Source of the DNA: an uncultured Bacteroidia bacterium
Lineage (GTDB): Bacteria > Bacteroidota > Bacteroidia > Bacteroidales > Prolixibacteraceae
Direction: 5' to 3'
Length of the DNA: 42,463 nt
Assembly (NCBI GenBank): GCA_903927965.1
Contig: CAIYPA010000183.1
Span: 1-42,463 of the forward strand
Part shown: piece by piece, positions 26,791 to 36,567 of the stretch
Layout of the letters: each line of letters starts with the position of its first letter
Position numbering within the stretch: position 1 is the stretch's first letter
Notes under the pieces: generated by a model
Told to the model about the DNA's origin: nothing
What the model saw: only the letters and a program-made list of their open reading frames with translations
The model's database searches: none
Position numbers and translations under genes: made by a program

Positions 26791-27858
26791 TTACAGGTAA
26801 AATTCCAGCACCTTGTTTGCAGAATCATTGTACTCTTCCTTACCAGAATAATAGTACATATTCCACAATGCAACAGCCACGCTGCCATAGGCAACCTGCT
26901 TCTCCTTGCCCAGGAAGGTCTCACCACCTGCAAAGACCCTGGAATTCCCTTCGGTACTGATTTCGCCGGTTGGTTTTATACGCGTCATTTCCCACCTTGT
27001 GGCACAAGCAAGGTTGTCATAGAGAACCTGCCGGATTGGCTCATCACTTTTCAGAATGGACAACAACCGGAATCCAATGGCCATGCCAACACCCTGGTAA
27101 CTGCTGTCGTAACCGGTACCTTCGAGGAAATAGCCCTCTGGTTGTTTCTTTGCAAGTGCCAGGTTGGCAAAATCAATCCCGATTTTCATGGCATCCGTGT
27201 CGTTCAGGTATTTACCCATGGAATAGAATGCAAGGGCTTCGAAAAACAGACGGTTGGGGGCTTCGGCATCGATCTGTTTCAACAAGGTTGTCTTTGATTT
27301 TAGGTAGTTCAGCGAAAGTTGATATTGCGTTATAAGGATTTCAATCCTATGTTTGGATGCCGTCTGTGACTGATAACCTGAATTTTCCTGAAGTGCAAGC
27401 AATCCGGCTCCAAGCGCAGAATAGAAAAAAGCAATCCCGCTCACTTTGTCCCCTTCGGTTGCAACGGCAGTATTGATCAGGTCGGGCGGTATTACGAGCT
27501 GAAAATCCCCATCCGGCAATTGATATTTAAAGCTGTATTCGATGGCCCTGATAACCATCTCCAATGCTGTCGAATTTTGGGCATCCACTGCATAATCCGC
27601 AAGGGGCGAGATGCCCATCTGAAACCGGACATGAAAATAGGCCGTTTTGTTTCTATCCAAAGCGCCTGCAGCATCCGTCTGGTTGGATGTTGCCAGCTTT
27701 TCAATGATGTCATTTCTAAAAACCGCTGTCATTTCGTCCTGTGTGTAAAACCGCTGATTGGTGTCTACGATGCAGAGAGGTGATTCTATGACAGTTTTCT
27801 CCGGTTTTTTGCAGGAGAAAAATAAACAAAAAAGTAGGAGCAGAAAGACTGGCTTCAT
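26791..27858 (-). CDS. Lipoprotein with alpha/alpha-toroid-like body, unknown function
   Basis: The start at 27858 gives MKPVFLLLLFCLFFSCKKP, a classic lipoprotein signal with Cys16; the longer frame to 27921 overlaps the promoter and is rejected. The remaining 340 residues are alpha-helical with repeated bulky motifs (ALEMVIRAIEYSFKYQLPDG, LFFEALAFYSMGKYL, VGMAIGFRLLSILKS, AVALWNMYYYSG). These suggest a six- or seven-hairpin toroid as in several polysaccharide lyases and unsaturated glucuronyl hydrolases. No catalytic residues can be named. It heads the minus-strand group with GH29 and the URO-D-like protein and has its own strong promoter. Function not recognised. Confidence 0.65.
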   Translation of the reverse strand: MKPVFLLLLFCLFFSCKKPEKTVIESPLCIVDTNQRFYTQDEMTAVFRNDIIEKLATSNQTDAAGALDRNKTAYFHVRFQMGISPLADYAVDAQNSTALEMVIRAIEYSFKYQLPDGDFQLVIPPDLINTAVATEGDKVSGIAFFYSALGAGLLALQENSGYQSQTASKHRIEILITQYQLSLNYLKSKTTLLKQIDAEAPNRLFFEALAFYSMGKYLNDTDAMKIGIDFANLALAKKQPEGYFLEGTGYDSSYQGVGMAIGFRLLSILKSDEPIRQVLYDNLACATRWEMTRIKPTGEISTEGNSRVFAGGETFLGKEKQVAYGSVAVALWNMYYYSGKEEYNDSANKVLEFYL

Positions 27859-27918
27859 AAATATTGGGTAATTCAATCGACTCATAGAATCAAGCCATAA
27901 AAATAGTCGTATTTTAGT

Positions 27919-27949
27919 CAAAATTACGAATCACAGCAATAACTCCAAA
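27919..27949 (-). promoter_or_regulatory. Canonical Bacteroidota promoter
   Basis: On the minus strand TTTG (complement of 27946-27949), 19 bases, then TAATTTTG (complement of 27919-27926): both boxes and the spacing are ideal. It drives the lipoprotein gene at 27858 and probably the GH29 genes. It ends one base before the divergent gene start at 27951, so polymerases on the two strands may interfere. Confidence 0.7.
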
Positions 27950-27950
27950 A

Positions 27951-29210
27951 ATGAGAAGATTATTCACTTTGATTTTATTCCTCCTGGGTTCTGCTGTTTT
28001 GAAAGGAGAAGAAAAAGATTCGATCAAAAGCCATTCAATCAGTGAGAAAGCAGTTTATTCCTTTATCATCCAGGATTCCCCAGCCAAACTTTTTACAATG
28101 AGGCAATTCAACCTGGATTATCTGAGTGTTTACCGGCTTAGTCACCATATGACGGAAAACTTCTTTTCCCCCAAAATAAACTATCTGATCCAGGCAGCTA
28201 CAAACTTCTTTTTCTTTATACCGTTAACACATGAAGAGGGACACAGGGCTATTTTAAGTTCGTTGAATATTGGATCCATTTCACAACCCTTCTTTCTATC
28301 GAAAAGAGGTGGATATATCAACGGAGTAACCGACAATTCCTTAATCAACCTTCGGAACAAAGATTTTCCCAATTTTGCACGCTTATACACTTCAGGTCTT
28401 GAGTCCGACTATATGCTTACCCATCGCGAAGAAACCATGCTTGCATTTGGCAAGGAGAAATTCAAATATTTAGGGGTGGAATACCTTATGCGAAAGGTGA
28501 TGATGATGCAATACTATCTGATGGGTTTTGTAAAATTTGATACAGATGGTTTAGAGGAGTCAAATGAACTGAACCGTGATATCGTAGGAAATGATGTCTA
28601 TGGAATTGTCAGACAATTGCATAGACCGGCCATGACTTTCCAACGCTATACAAAATACTCAGACTTAACACAGGAAGAAATTGATTATGTAAGAAAGATG
28701 GGATACCGTTCCTTGTTCAACCTTGTTAACCTCAACATCCTTGGCATCCCTTATCTCCGTATTTCGGGGAACCTTATCGTTAATTTTGGAATGGGACATA
28801 CCATGAGCCCTTTTGGCGATTTTACCGATGAAAACCTTTGGGTCAAATACAAGAAAAAACTGATGATCGAAAGTTATTTCAGGCAATTTCAAAACAGGGA
28901 CAATACCTTTCTTGCCGGAGGAATTGGAATAAAGGAATATCCTCTGACAGATAGGTTCATCTCAACTGTGAATATCCATTTATGGAAACAGCCTGTTAAT
29001 CTTGGGTTTAACGATGTCAAAGGGAAATCAGGAGCTGCCATCGAATGGATTGGAAAGTATTTTGTCGTAACAAATCCCAAAGGGCAAATTAAGGGTATTT
29101 CTTTAGATCTGGGGTTTACTTACAAAACCGCGGGTTTCTTACCCGAAGAAAGCAAAATGCAACGGAATTTTGGGTTGCGATTTGGAACAAGCATCGCCCT
29201 GGACAAATAA
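27951..29210 (+). CDS. Envelope protein with HEEGH motif, putative metalloprotease-like
   Basis: The 419-residue protein has a signal peptide (LFTLILFLLGSAVLKG). A hydrophobic segment (ATNFFFFIPL, near residues 83-92) is directly followed by THEEGHRAIL, an HExxH zinc-peptidase-like motif at 94-98. The first half is helical; the second half has alternating beta-strand-like stretches (FLAGGIGIKEYPL, KGISLDLGFTYKTAG, NFGLRFGTSIALD) that resemble an outer membrane barrel end. The combination resembles membrane-embedded metalloproteases but I cannot place it in a named family, and a third metal ligand is not obvious. It is divergent from the lipoprotein gene and converges on the permease gene, 17 bases away. 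Confidence 0.7.
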   Translation: MRRLFTLILFLLGSAVLKGEEKDSIKSHSISEKAVYSFIIQDSPAKLFTMRQFNLDYLSVYRLSHHMTENFFSPKINYLIQAATNFFFFIPLTHEEGHRAILSSLNIGSISQPFFLSKRGGYINGVTDNSLINLRNKDFPNFARLYTSGLESDYMLTHREETMLAFGKEKFKYLGVEYLMRKVMMMQYYLMGFVKFDTDGLEESNELNRDIVGNDVYGIVRQLHRPAMTFQRYTKYSDLTQEEIDYVRKMGYRSLFNLVNLNILGIPYLRISGNLIVNFGMGHTMSPFGDFTDENLWVKYKKKLMIESYFRQFQNRDNTFLAGGIGIKEYPLTDRFISTVNIHLWKQPVNLGFNDVKGKSGAAIEWIGKYFVVTNPKGQIKGISLDLGFTYKTAGFLPEESKMQRNFGLRFGTSIALDK

Positions 29211-29227
29211 TTGTAAAATAGCAAATT

Positions 29228-31240
29228 CTATTCAACCTTAATCGGGAAAATAACAATCGGTATCCCAAATTTAAAGAACCTTTTCTGTATTGAAAAAATT
29301 GTATGGTTATGTAGCAATTGCGACAAGGCAAATGTTCTGGAAAAGACCATCTGGCCGCCAAAGAAAGTTGGATTTTGAAGCAATGGCATCATCTTTTTGA
29401 CCATCCTGTAAACCTCTTCCACGGGGTCCGTTCCTATTGTCCAGACACTTTTCCCATAAAAACCAAATTGATTGGCGATGTTGACATACTTCTTTCCATC
29501 CTCTTTGACAGAATCCTTGAAATGATCCAGTTCCTCTGAGCCCTTGTAGACTTTGGAGTTAACGATACCCACCCTTATGAAAATAAAGTTCTGATAGATC
29601 CCTTTAAAGCTCTCGTTGATTCGTAAAAATGTATGAAGGCCTGTTCCTCCAAATCCTTTGACCAAAACAATCGCGGTTTTTGCATTGGGGTTGAAACCAA
29701 CCGGGGATGTAACTTTACTTTGGTCATATGATGGCATTTGTTTCAAAGAGAAATGAAGATCGGAGATCGCCTTTTGCCGCACTTTCATAAAACGGACTGT
29801 GGTTTTGTAATAATGGCGCTTGATGTTAATGGCCAGAACAATAAATAATCCTGTAATTACCAGGGTAATCCAACCACCCTCCATGAATTTGATCACTGTA
29901 ACTGAAATCAGGATAAACGATGTCAGGATAAATCCAATACCGTTTACAGCAAGCTTTCTTCTCCAATGTTGAAGCCTGACCCTTTCAATCCACCAGTGCC
30001 TGACCATACCAAGTTGAGAAATGGAAAATGTAATGAATACGTTGATACTGTAAAGTACAATCAGGAAGGCTACGGAGCCCCTCGAAATGGCCATAAGGAC
30101 AATCGCGGAAATGCCCATAATAAGTACTCCGTTCATAGTGACCAAACGATCGCTAAGTGAGGCATATTTTTTTGGAAACCAGCGATCCAGGGCCATGTTT
30201 GCCATAATCCGTGGTCCGTCAATAAACCCGGTTTGTGCGGCCACGAATAACAATGCAGCCTCCGAAACAAGTGTAATGCCAATAAAACCCTTAGACCAGA
30301 AAGGCGCCCAACCGGAAGTGACTTTGTCAAACAAAACTGCATTCAATGTCTTTGTAGGACTGATTTGAACATTGTAGAGGGCATATGCAATCATCAGACC
30401 CATTACAAGAAAAGACAAGGAAATGGCCATGAGCACCATGGTATTCCTGGCAGTTTTCACTTTGGGTTCCCGAAGTATAGGCATACCGTTGCTGACAGCT
30501 TCAATTCCTGTGAAAGTACCGGCCCCCATACTGTAGGCTTTCAGAATTAAAAATAATGTTCCCAGTTTGCCCACCTCCATTACAGATGTATGTACCTGAT
30601 TTGAGGTTTCATTAATAACCACTTGAAAATTACCGGCTTGTAAAGCAATCCCATAAACAATGATAAAAACGTGTGCCAGAATAAAAACAACGAAAATTGG
30701 CGTTAGCGAAACAACTGATTCCTTAACACCACGGAGGTTTAACAATATCAGCAGGAAAACACTTCCTATGGCAAGACCCAGTTTATAAACCTGCATGTAT
30801 TCAGGAAGAAAACTGAATAGGGCATCCGTACCACTGGAAACAGAAATTGTAATCGTAAGGACATAATCAATAATCAGGGCGCAACCTGATATCATCCCGA
30901 CAGTTGGAGATAGAAGCTTACTTCCAACTATATATCCTCCTCCGCCATGAGGAAAAAGTTTAATGATCTGGCTGTAGCTTGAACTGATGATAAAAATTGT
31001 AAATACAGTTCCAAATGCAACAAAAATAGCGAGCATGGGATGACCTCCCAGGTTTCGAAAGGCCTCTTCCGGTCCATAACATGATGATGAAATACCATCA
31101 GCCCCAAGTCCGATCCAGGCAAAAAAGGCGATTAACGAGAGTTTATGAAATAACGATTTATCCTGAAGTGTTTTGGCCTTACCAATAAAAATATTCTTCA
31201 ATTTTCCCGCCAGTTGTGATCCGTCTAAATTTTCAGTCAT
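29228..31240 (-). CDS. KimA-like APC-superfamily permease (probable K+ importer)
   Basis: The 670-residue protein has about 12 membrane segments and a C-terminal cytoplasmic domain of about 180 residues. Near the N-terminus GADGISSSCYGPEEAF (46-61) follows the KimA pattern D-x2-SS-x2-YG-x-E, in which Asp and Tyr contact potassium. KimA transporters import K+ with protons and are controlled by c-di-AMP in Gram-positive bacteria; ligand control here is unknown. The soluble tail (AIVLVKGFGGTGLHTFLRI, VGIVNSKVYKGSEELDHF) fits the alpha/beta regulatory domain of the family. It stands alone, convergent with the HEEGH gene. An amino-acid permease is the alternative reading. Confidence 0.78.
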   Translation of the reverse strand: MTENLDGSQLAGKLKNIFIGKAKTLQDKSLFHKLSLIAFFAWIGLGADGISSSCYGPEEAFRNLGGHPMLAIFVAFGTVFTIFIISSSYSQIIKLFPHGGGGYIVGSKLLSPTVGMISGCALIIDYVLTITISVSSGTDALFSFLPEYMQVYKLGLAIGSVFLLILLNLRGVKESVVSLTPIFVVFILAHVFIIVYGIALQAGNFQVVINETSNQVHTSVMEVGKLGTLFLILKAYSMGAGTFTGIEAVSNGMPILREPKVKTARNTMVLMAISLSFLVMGLMIAYALYNVQISPTKTLNAVLFDKVTSGWAPFWSKGFIGITLVSEAALLFVAAQTGFIDGPRIMANMALDRWFPKKYASLSDRLVTMNGVLIMGISAIVLMAISRGSVAFLIVLYSINVFITFSISQLGMVRHWWIERVRLQHWRRKLAVNGIGFILTSFILISVTVIKFMEGGWITLVITGLFIVLAINIKRHYYKTTVRFMKVRQKAISDLHFSLKQMPSYDQSKVTSPVGFNPNAKTAIVLVKGFGGTGLHTFLRINESFKGIYQNFIFIRVGIVNSKVYKGSEELDHFKDSVKEDGKKYVNIANQFGFYGKSVWTIGTDPVEEVYRMVKKMMPLLQNPTFFGGQMVFSRTFALSQLLHNHTIFSIQKRFFKFGIPIVIFPIKVE

Positions 31241-31355
31241 GGAATACAGCTTAATAACTTATGAATGTCGAATCACCAAATCCTGATTGACAGGACAAAG
31301 GAACTCATCATTTTATAAGGGGATTATTAAACTATAACTGAATTGTATAAAGAAA

Positions 31356-33494
31356 TTATAAAGAAATGGTGATTTGCCAAACAGTGTGCTTTGTCAAGTT
31401 AATGCCAAGATTTCCGTTCACCATCCAGGATATCATCGATTTATTGCCGCTGTAACCCAGTGAGGAGGCATCGAGCTGATTGTAAAATGTGTTGTTTGAC
31501 AGGTTTAGTGTTGCAAATTTCCCGAATGAAGTTGACAGAATCAATTCAAGTCCAGATGATTCGTTCTTCGAAAGGTTTTCAAGCGTATTCTGTAAAACAC
31601 CATTCCCCAGATTTTTGGTAATGCTGGTTATACCATTGTAATGATATCTGTAATAGAGTGTTGAAATAAAGGTTGTTACATTATTCTTGATTTGATAGCC
31701 CAACTCAAACGAATGGATATCCTCTGGTTTCAAATAGGGATTCCCAACCCTCACATTCTGTAAATCCTGATATTCGGGGAAGGGGTTCAACTCCTCGTCT
31801 GCCGGTCGTTTGATCCTGTGACTGTAATTCAATTGCAATTCCTGCTTATCGGTCAGCCTATACGACAAATGCAACGACGGATAGAGCCTTGTGTATTGTT
31901 TGGGAATGATCGAATCGAGCTTGACAAGGTTCGCCTTTGTATTGGTTTACTCACCCCTTACTCCAGCCAGCAATCCGAACTTGCCAAATTCTTTCTCAAA
32001 CGTCGCATACAGAACATGGGTGTATTCAGTCCTGATAAATCGGTTGGAACGTCCCAAATCCCTGTTCCAAAGGTTTAATCCAACATCCAAAGTATCCCTT
32101 TTAAGGTCCATGTCATTGTTCATGTATTCGAGCAAATATCCTGACTCGAATTTTCCATTGCCTGCCAGTGGTTTTGTGTATTCAACTGTGAGTTCCGATC
32201 CTTTATTGATATGGTGATAAAACATATCATCGTACTTGACAATTGAATAGGGGACACGATAATTATTTGTATAGTAATTGTTTTCGTCTTCAGTTGAACG
32301 TGAAAAAATATAACTGACATTTAATTCTTGCCCCTTTTTGTCAAAGAGATGCTGATATGTTGAAGTTATTTCGAGGTCAGACTCTGCTTCCGGCAAGTAA
32401 CGCATTCTATCATAATCTGTTATACTTTTGCCCAGATTGTCGAGCAAGGTATAGGTCGAAACATCGTTCTGTCGCTGAAAACGGTAATTGTAGTTGGACG
32501 AAATACCAATCTTGTTTTTGTCGTTCAATTGATAATCTAGTCCTCCATTTACTAGATTAAAAACCGGACGTGCATTGCCAATAGCATATGTTTTTGACTG
32601 GTTGACCAATTGGGATGAGCTAAAGGTCTTGGTCGTGATATCGCTCAGCCTGGTCCGGTCATCCTGCCGGTATCCAAAGCTCCCGTAAATATTTAACTTT
32701 CCGGGATTGTAATTGGCCATCGCATTAAAATTGTAACGGCTGTCGGTCCCAATATTCGAAGTAACATTCCCGTTTAACCCCAACCCCTTGTCTTTCTTCA
32801 AAACAATATTGATGATGCCCGATGTGCCGTCTGGTTTATATTTTGCCGATGGATTTGTAATGATCTCAATCATGTCGATCGAATTGGCAGGTAGCTGCTG
32901 TAATGCCGCGGCTTGGTTCAGGTTCATCATGGTCGAAGTCCTGCCATTGATGAGGATGGTGACATTTTCAGACCCGCGTAAACTCACGTTTCCATCAACG
33001 TCCACCTGTACGGAAGGGATATTCTGCATCAGGTCGCTTACCGAACCTGATTTGCTCATCACATCCTGCCCTACATTGAAGGTCTTGCGATCGATGGAAT
33101 TGACGAAAGTTGATTTTTGACCCACCACCTCTACTTCATCAAGTGCTTTGGTCGTCTCGGCTATGTACAACCTGCCAAGGTCTATTTTGCTGTTCTTGGA
33201 ATCCAGGACGATAACCGAAGTTTTTGTCTCATCAAAACCGATGTAGCTATACGTAATTTTATATTCACCTGCATTTAAATCTTTGAATGTGAACATCCCA
33301 TTCTTATCGGTGATGGTTCCCTGAAAAAACAAACTGTCCCTGCTATTTTTCAAAACGACATTTGCAAATTCAAGGGGATTGTTGGTTGCCTTCTCAATAA
33401 TAAAACCCTTGACGCTACCAGTCTATTTATCAATGGCATAGCTAAAATACGCATTCGTCAGAAGGAAAAGGAGCACACCAATAAATTTTTTCAA
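31356..33494 (-). pseudogene. TonB-dependent receptor-like outer membrane protein, broken
   Basis: Reading from a TTG at 33494, the gene has a signal peptide (KKFIGVLLFLLTNAYFSYA), then an in-frame TAG (complement of 33423-33425). A carboxypeptidase-regulatory-like domain, a plug (DLMQNIPSVQVDVDGNVSLR, then ENVTILINGR) and a beta-barrel follow. A second in-frame stop, TAA (complement of 31947-31949), falls after LLAGVRGE. The frame continues intact to 31356, where the barrel ends early and lacks its usual last strands. Two nonsense codons, no normal start and a missing 3' end mark a recently inactivated gene. The coding sequence between the lesions is otherwise undamaged. Expected role when intact: outer membrane uptake. 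Confidence 0.8.
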
Positions 33495-33618
33495 TTGTTT
33501 TTTCGTTTTTTAATGATGATAAGATGTACTTATCCTGTAATGGTTTAATTGACCTTGTTTTTATTATTTGGAAACCTCATTTTTAGCGTCATTAAGCTAC
33601 TCATATATAATTAGATGC

Positions 33619-33645
33619 AAAAGCCAAAGATTACCTTTGGCTTTC
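33619..33645 (-). terminator. Intrinsic terminator behind the Spy/CpxP-like gene
   Basis: AAAGCCAAAG and CTTTGGCTTT form a perfect 10-bp stem around a 5-base loop. On the minus strand it lies 30 bases past the stop at 33675. The stem ends in TTT on each side, so it may work in both directions. Confidence 0.65.
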
Positions 33646-33674
33646 GTATTTAATTTGCTACGGATAATAATTCA

Positions 33675-34169
33675 CTAAATTTTAGAATCTGATCCATGTG
33701 CCTTACCAAAAAGCTGCCCTTGCCGGTCTCTGCCTCCCATCTCGAAACCATGTTTTTTGTCCATTTGGATGCGCTGCTTTTCAGTTAAAAGTTTTCTTAC
33801 TTCCATTTGTTGTGCGGTATCGGCTTTTTCAATGGAGATTTTTAGGGCTCCCATTTTTTCAATACTGGCATTGATTGCGGCCATGTCTGGCTTTTCTGCT
33901 GTTACGAGCGATCGGTGAAGTGCCATCAGTTCGGAAAGTTGGTCATGTAACGGTTTTGTTTCCTTTGCGGTCTTCTCCCTGATTTCCTTGATCGCCTCCT
34001 TTTGTTTGCTTGTCAGGGAATCTTTCATAAATCCATCATGTTTCTGACGTTGTCCCATCTCTCCCATTTCAGGGCTGCCCTTGAAATTTTTCTCCGGTTT
34101 TTGTGCCAAAATCGATCCGGATATCAGGATTCCGGCAACCAAAACGAACCCAAAAAATAGCTTTTTCAT
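33675..34169 (-). CDS. Spy/CpxP-like periplasmic protein
   Basis: The 164-residue protein starts at 34169 with a signal peptide (KKLFFGFVLVAGILISGSILAQ). An AAAGG-type ribosome site precedes it, and the promoter at 34211-34240 excludes the longer frame. The mature part is a charged, all-helical chaperone-like protein with two LTxxQ-type segments (SLTSKQKEAIKEIREK and LLTEKQRIQMDKK), the mark of the Spy/CpxP/CnrR family. Family members bind unfolded envelope proteins or metals. The C-terminus is Gly/His/Met-rich (KHGFEMGGRDRQG), which could bind metal. It is monocistronic with its own promoter and terminator. Confidence 0.75.
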   Translation of the reverse strand: MKKLFFGFVLVAGILISGSILAQKPEKNFKGSPEMGEMGQRQKHDGFMKDSLTSKQKEAIKEIREKTAKETKPLHDQLSELMALHRSLVTAEKPDMAAINASIEKMGALKISIEKADTAQQMEVRKLLTEKQRIQMDKKHGFEMGGRDRQGQLFGKAHGSDSKI

Positions 34170-34210
34170 GTTTTTACCTTTTAAAATTATTTGTGTTTTT
34201 ATTATCGTCC

Positions 34211-34240
34211 CAAACTTAGGATGCAAAATAGGGGTTGCAA
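34211..34240 (-). promoter_or_regulatory. Promoter of the Spy/CpxP-like gene
   Basis: On the minus strand TTG (complement of 34238-34240), 19 bases, TAAGTTTG (complement of 34211-34218). Both boxes and spacing fit the Bacteroidota consensus. A start codon at 34226 would fall inside it, so translation must begin at 34169. Confidence 0.65.
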
Positions 34241-34376
34241 TGAAAAACCAGAGTGAAACGGAAAAAATGAGTAGTCAGGATACCGGATTGCAGGTTGAAT
34301 ATTATTCAGAGAAGTTTCAAACACTCCTATATCAGGAAAGGAAGGTTTTTTTTATTTTATCGTCAATTCCCATACA

Positions 34377-34406
34377 TTGTAATAACAATATTAAATTGTA
34401 AATTTA
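34377..34406 (+). promoter_or_regulatory. Probable promoter of the sugar isomerase-like gene
   Basis: TTG at 34377-34379, 19 bases, then TAAATTTA at 34399-34406, seven of eight positions matching the -7 form including the fixed TA. It lies 36 bases before the start codon at 34442. Confidence 0.45.
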
Positions 34407-34441
34407 TCGCATTCAAATTTCACTGAATTTCTTAAAAACCA

Positions 34442-35431
34442 ATGAATATGAGAAACGAATCAATTTCAAGACGTCAATTTTTAGGAACTACAGCCGCAGC
34501 CACTGCAGCAGTCTCTATTGTTCCCTTTAATTCTTTGTTCGCAAATGGGATTAAAAAGCCCAACTCAAAAGTGAACGGTGTTCAATTGGGTATTACCACC
34601 TATTCTTACCGTGCAATTTCACACAAACTCGATGAGGTACTAGAGTATGTACTAAAGGCCGGTGTCAATGCATTGGAAATGAGGAGTGTCCTTGAGGAGG
34701 GTCTGGGCATTCCTGCATTACCGGGCCGTGGACGTGCCGGGGAGCAGTTATCCGACAAGGACAAAGCAGAACGTGCCAAAGCGGCCGATGCGGCAAGGGA
34801 GGAACAGCGCAAATGGCGTTTGTCTTTGCCAATGCAAAAATATGCCGATGTACGAAAGATGTACAATAATGCGGGGGTAGAACTTCACATTGCCAAATTT
34901 GTACCTTCGGCATGGTCGGATGAGGAGATTGACTATGCCTACAATGCAGCCAATACGCTGGGTGCATATGGAATAACCGACGAAGCAAGTGTGGTTGCCT
35001 GTAAACGTCTTGGCAAATTTGCCGAAAAGCACAACAGCCTTGCCATCTATCATACACACGGACAATTTGGGGAACCTGGTTTTGACATTGATACATTACT
35101 TTCCTACTCACCAGCCAACAGGCTCAATCTTGATGTCGGCCATTATTTCGGTGCCACAGGAAAGCATCCCAATGATGTGATCATCAAATACCACGACCGG
35201 ATCCCAATGATCCATGTGAAGGATAAGACAGGTCCAAATCACGCAACCCCGAATGCAAACAAACCTTTTGGACAGGGCGAAACACCTATAAAAGATGTCC
35301 TGCTTTTGCTAAAGAAGGAAAAATGGCCGATCGATGCTTTTGTGGAACTTGAATACGAAATCCCGGCTGATTCGGATCCGGTTAAAGAGGTCATCAAATG
35401 CATCGAGTACATGAGAAATATTCTTGAATAA
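34442..35431 (+). CDS. Tat-exported sugar phosphate isomerase/epimerase-like protein
   Basis: The 329-residue protein opens with a twin-arginine signal (SISRRQFLGTTAAATAAV), so it is exported folded. The body is a xylose-isomerase-like TIM barrel: LGITTYSYRAISHKLDEVLE near 40-60, ALEMRS, then metal-site-like segments AIYHTHGQFGEPGF, NRLNLDVGHYFGATG, MIHVKDKTG and AFVELEYEIP near the C-terminus. Exported members are common in Bacteroidota beside DUF1080 and oxidoreductase genes and are thought to act on keto-sugars; here the DUF1080 gene is 23 kb away. A second ATG lies 6 bases downstream of the chosen start. The gene is monocistronic, with a terminator at 35474. Confidence 0.85.
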   Translation: MNMRNESISRRQFLGTTAAATAAVSIVPFNSLFANGIKKPNSKVNGVQLGITTYSYRAISHKLDEVLEYVLKAGVNALEMRSVLEEGLGIPALPGRGRAGEQLSDKDKAERAKAADAAREEQRKWRLSLPMQKYADVRKMYNNAGVELHIAKFVPSAWSDEEIDYAYNAANTLGAYGITDEASVVACKRLGKFAEKHNSLAIYHTHGQFGEPGFDIDTLLSYSPANRLNLDVGHYFGATGKHPNDVIIKYHDRIPMIHVKDKTGPNHATPNANKPFGQGETPIKDVLLLLKKEKWPIDAFVELEYEIPADSDPVKEVIKCIEYMRNILE

Positions 35432-35473
35432 ATTAAAATCCCATTTTAATTTATTGCTTCCATAAATGAAACT

Positions 35474-35506
35474 GCCCTGTCAGCGATGCTGGCGGGGCTG
35501 TTTGTT
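35474..35506 (+). terminator. Intrinsic terminator of the isomerase-like gene
   Basis: GCCCTGTCAGC (35474-35484) pairs over 11 positions, including two G-T pairs, with GCTGGCGGGGC (35488-35498) around a GAT loop, then TGTTTGTT. It lies 43 bases past the stop of the isomerase-like gene. Confidence 0.6.
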
Positions 35507-35539
35507 ATGGAAGTTTAGAACACTTTTGTTGCCAGTCTG

Positions 35540-36523
35540 CTAATTTCGTTTATAAAAAGTCAGTGCTGCAACATCTCCCGGGTATTTCTTTATTTCAGAA
35601 ATGGTAAAAAATCCAGTTCCATCAGCGGCAAAGCAAATGGCTTCACCCTGATGTTCATTTCTGAAATAGGGGGCATCCAATGGTTTTCGAAGCAAGGTAT
35701 TTAGTACAGATTCATTTGGCTGTTTTTTCCAATACCAGATTTGCCCAGTGGTTCGTACGAGAATTTCGGAACCATCAGGTGAAATATCGGCTGATGTTAG
35801 AAGGTCGAATGGAAACGATGCCAATTGGATCAACATCGTAGTCGATAGTATAGATTGAGGATATTTTGCAACAAACAGATTGCTTTGGGCTACCTGTTTT
35901 GTCATGATGTACAAATCTTTTGTCAGCGGATCCAACATTAAAGATTCCGCATTGACTGCACCTTTGGGATAGGTGAATTTGAGCACCTCGGGAGTGATAT
36001 GCACAATTGTTTGAGGTGAACCGGTTTTTAGATCAGGTTCAGGAAAGCGATAAACAGTTATGAATGGATATGCACTGTTGTTATCACCGATATCTCCTAC
36101 ATAAAGATAGCTCTTTGTACTTTCCGGTCCTGGCCCACATGCCAGGTCTTCCCAGTCCCGGTTGGAAATGCCATCCAGGACAATCTTGCCCAAGTCATCC
36201 CCATTTGCATTTGTAATGTATATTTCGTTCGAGTTTCCGCTATCTTCATGAGTATATAACAAACCGGTATTTGTCCTGCTGCAAGCCAGGCCAGAAAGTT
36301 CAAGCAGATCCTGACGTTTTAGCTTGGTTACTGAAGGCAAATTGCCAAATACTGTTGTGCTTTCAAGCAACGATAAGTCATAATTTCCTTTTTTGACAGT
36401 ATCAACAGGCAATGACCCAGAAATGGGAGTTTCGGTCAAATCTGCTTTTAAATCTTTTGGTTTGGAACATTCATGGAACAGGATACTGGTAAACAACAGG
36501 AACAGAATGATTTTAAGGGTCAT
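35540..36523 (-). CDS. Exported beta-propeller-like protein, unknown function
   Basis: The 327-residue protein has an N-terminal hydrophobic signal (KIILFLLFTSILFHECSKP). A Cys at residue 19 could be acylated, although FHEC is a poor lipobox. Repeated strand motifs suggest a propeller: LLELSGLACSRTNTGLLYTH, NRDWEDLACGPGPE, YLYVGDIGDNN, TSADISPDGSEILVRT. The DWEDLACGPG and VGDIGDNN segments recur in a widespread uncharacterised Bacteroidota family. No active site is recognised. It is convergent with the isomerase-like gene, and a terminator for the upstream operon lies at 36577. Confidence 0.6.
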   Translation of the reverse strand: MTLKIILFLLFTSILFHECSKPKDLKADLTETPISGSLPVDTVKKGNYDLSLLESTTVFGNLPSVTKLKRQDLLELSGLACSRTNTGLLYTHEDSGNSNEIYITNANGDDLGKIVLDGISNRDWEDLACGPGPESTKSYLYVGDIGDNNSAYPFITVYRFPEPDLKTGSPQTIVHITPEVLKFTYPKGAVNAESLMLDPLTKDLYIMTKQVAQSNLFVAKYPQSILSTTMLIQLASFPFDLLTSADISPDGSEILVRTTGQIWYWKKQPNESVLNTLLRKPLDAPYFRNEHQGEAICFAADGTGFFTISEIKKYPGDVAALTFYKRN

Positions 36524-36567
36524 TGCTTAAAGTTTGAAGGAGAAGTTACAAAGTTCTGATTTCATTT

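Noticed and set aside
31356-33494. Stop-codon recoding in the TonB-receptor gene
   Set aside because: Two different stop codons, a lost ATG and a missing 3' end are better explained by gene decay.
34665-35111. Minus-strand 148-codon His/Cys-rich frame
   Set aside because: Antisense shadow of the Tat-exported TIM-barrel gene.
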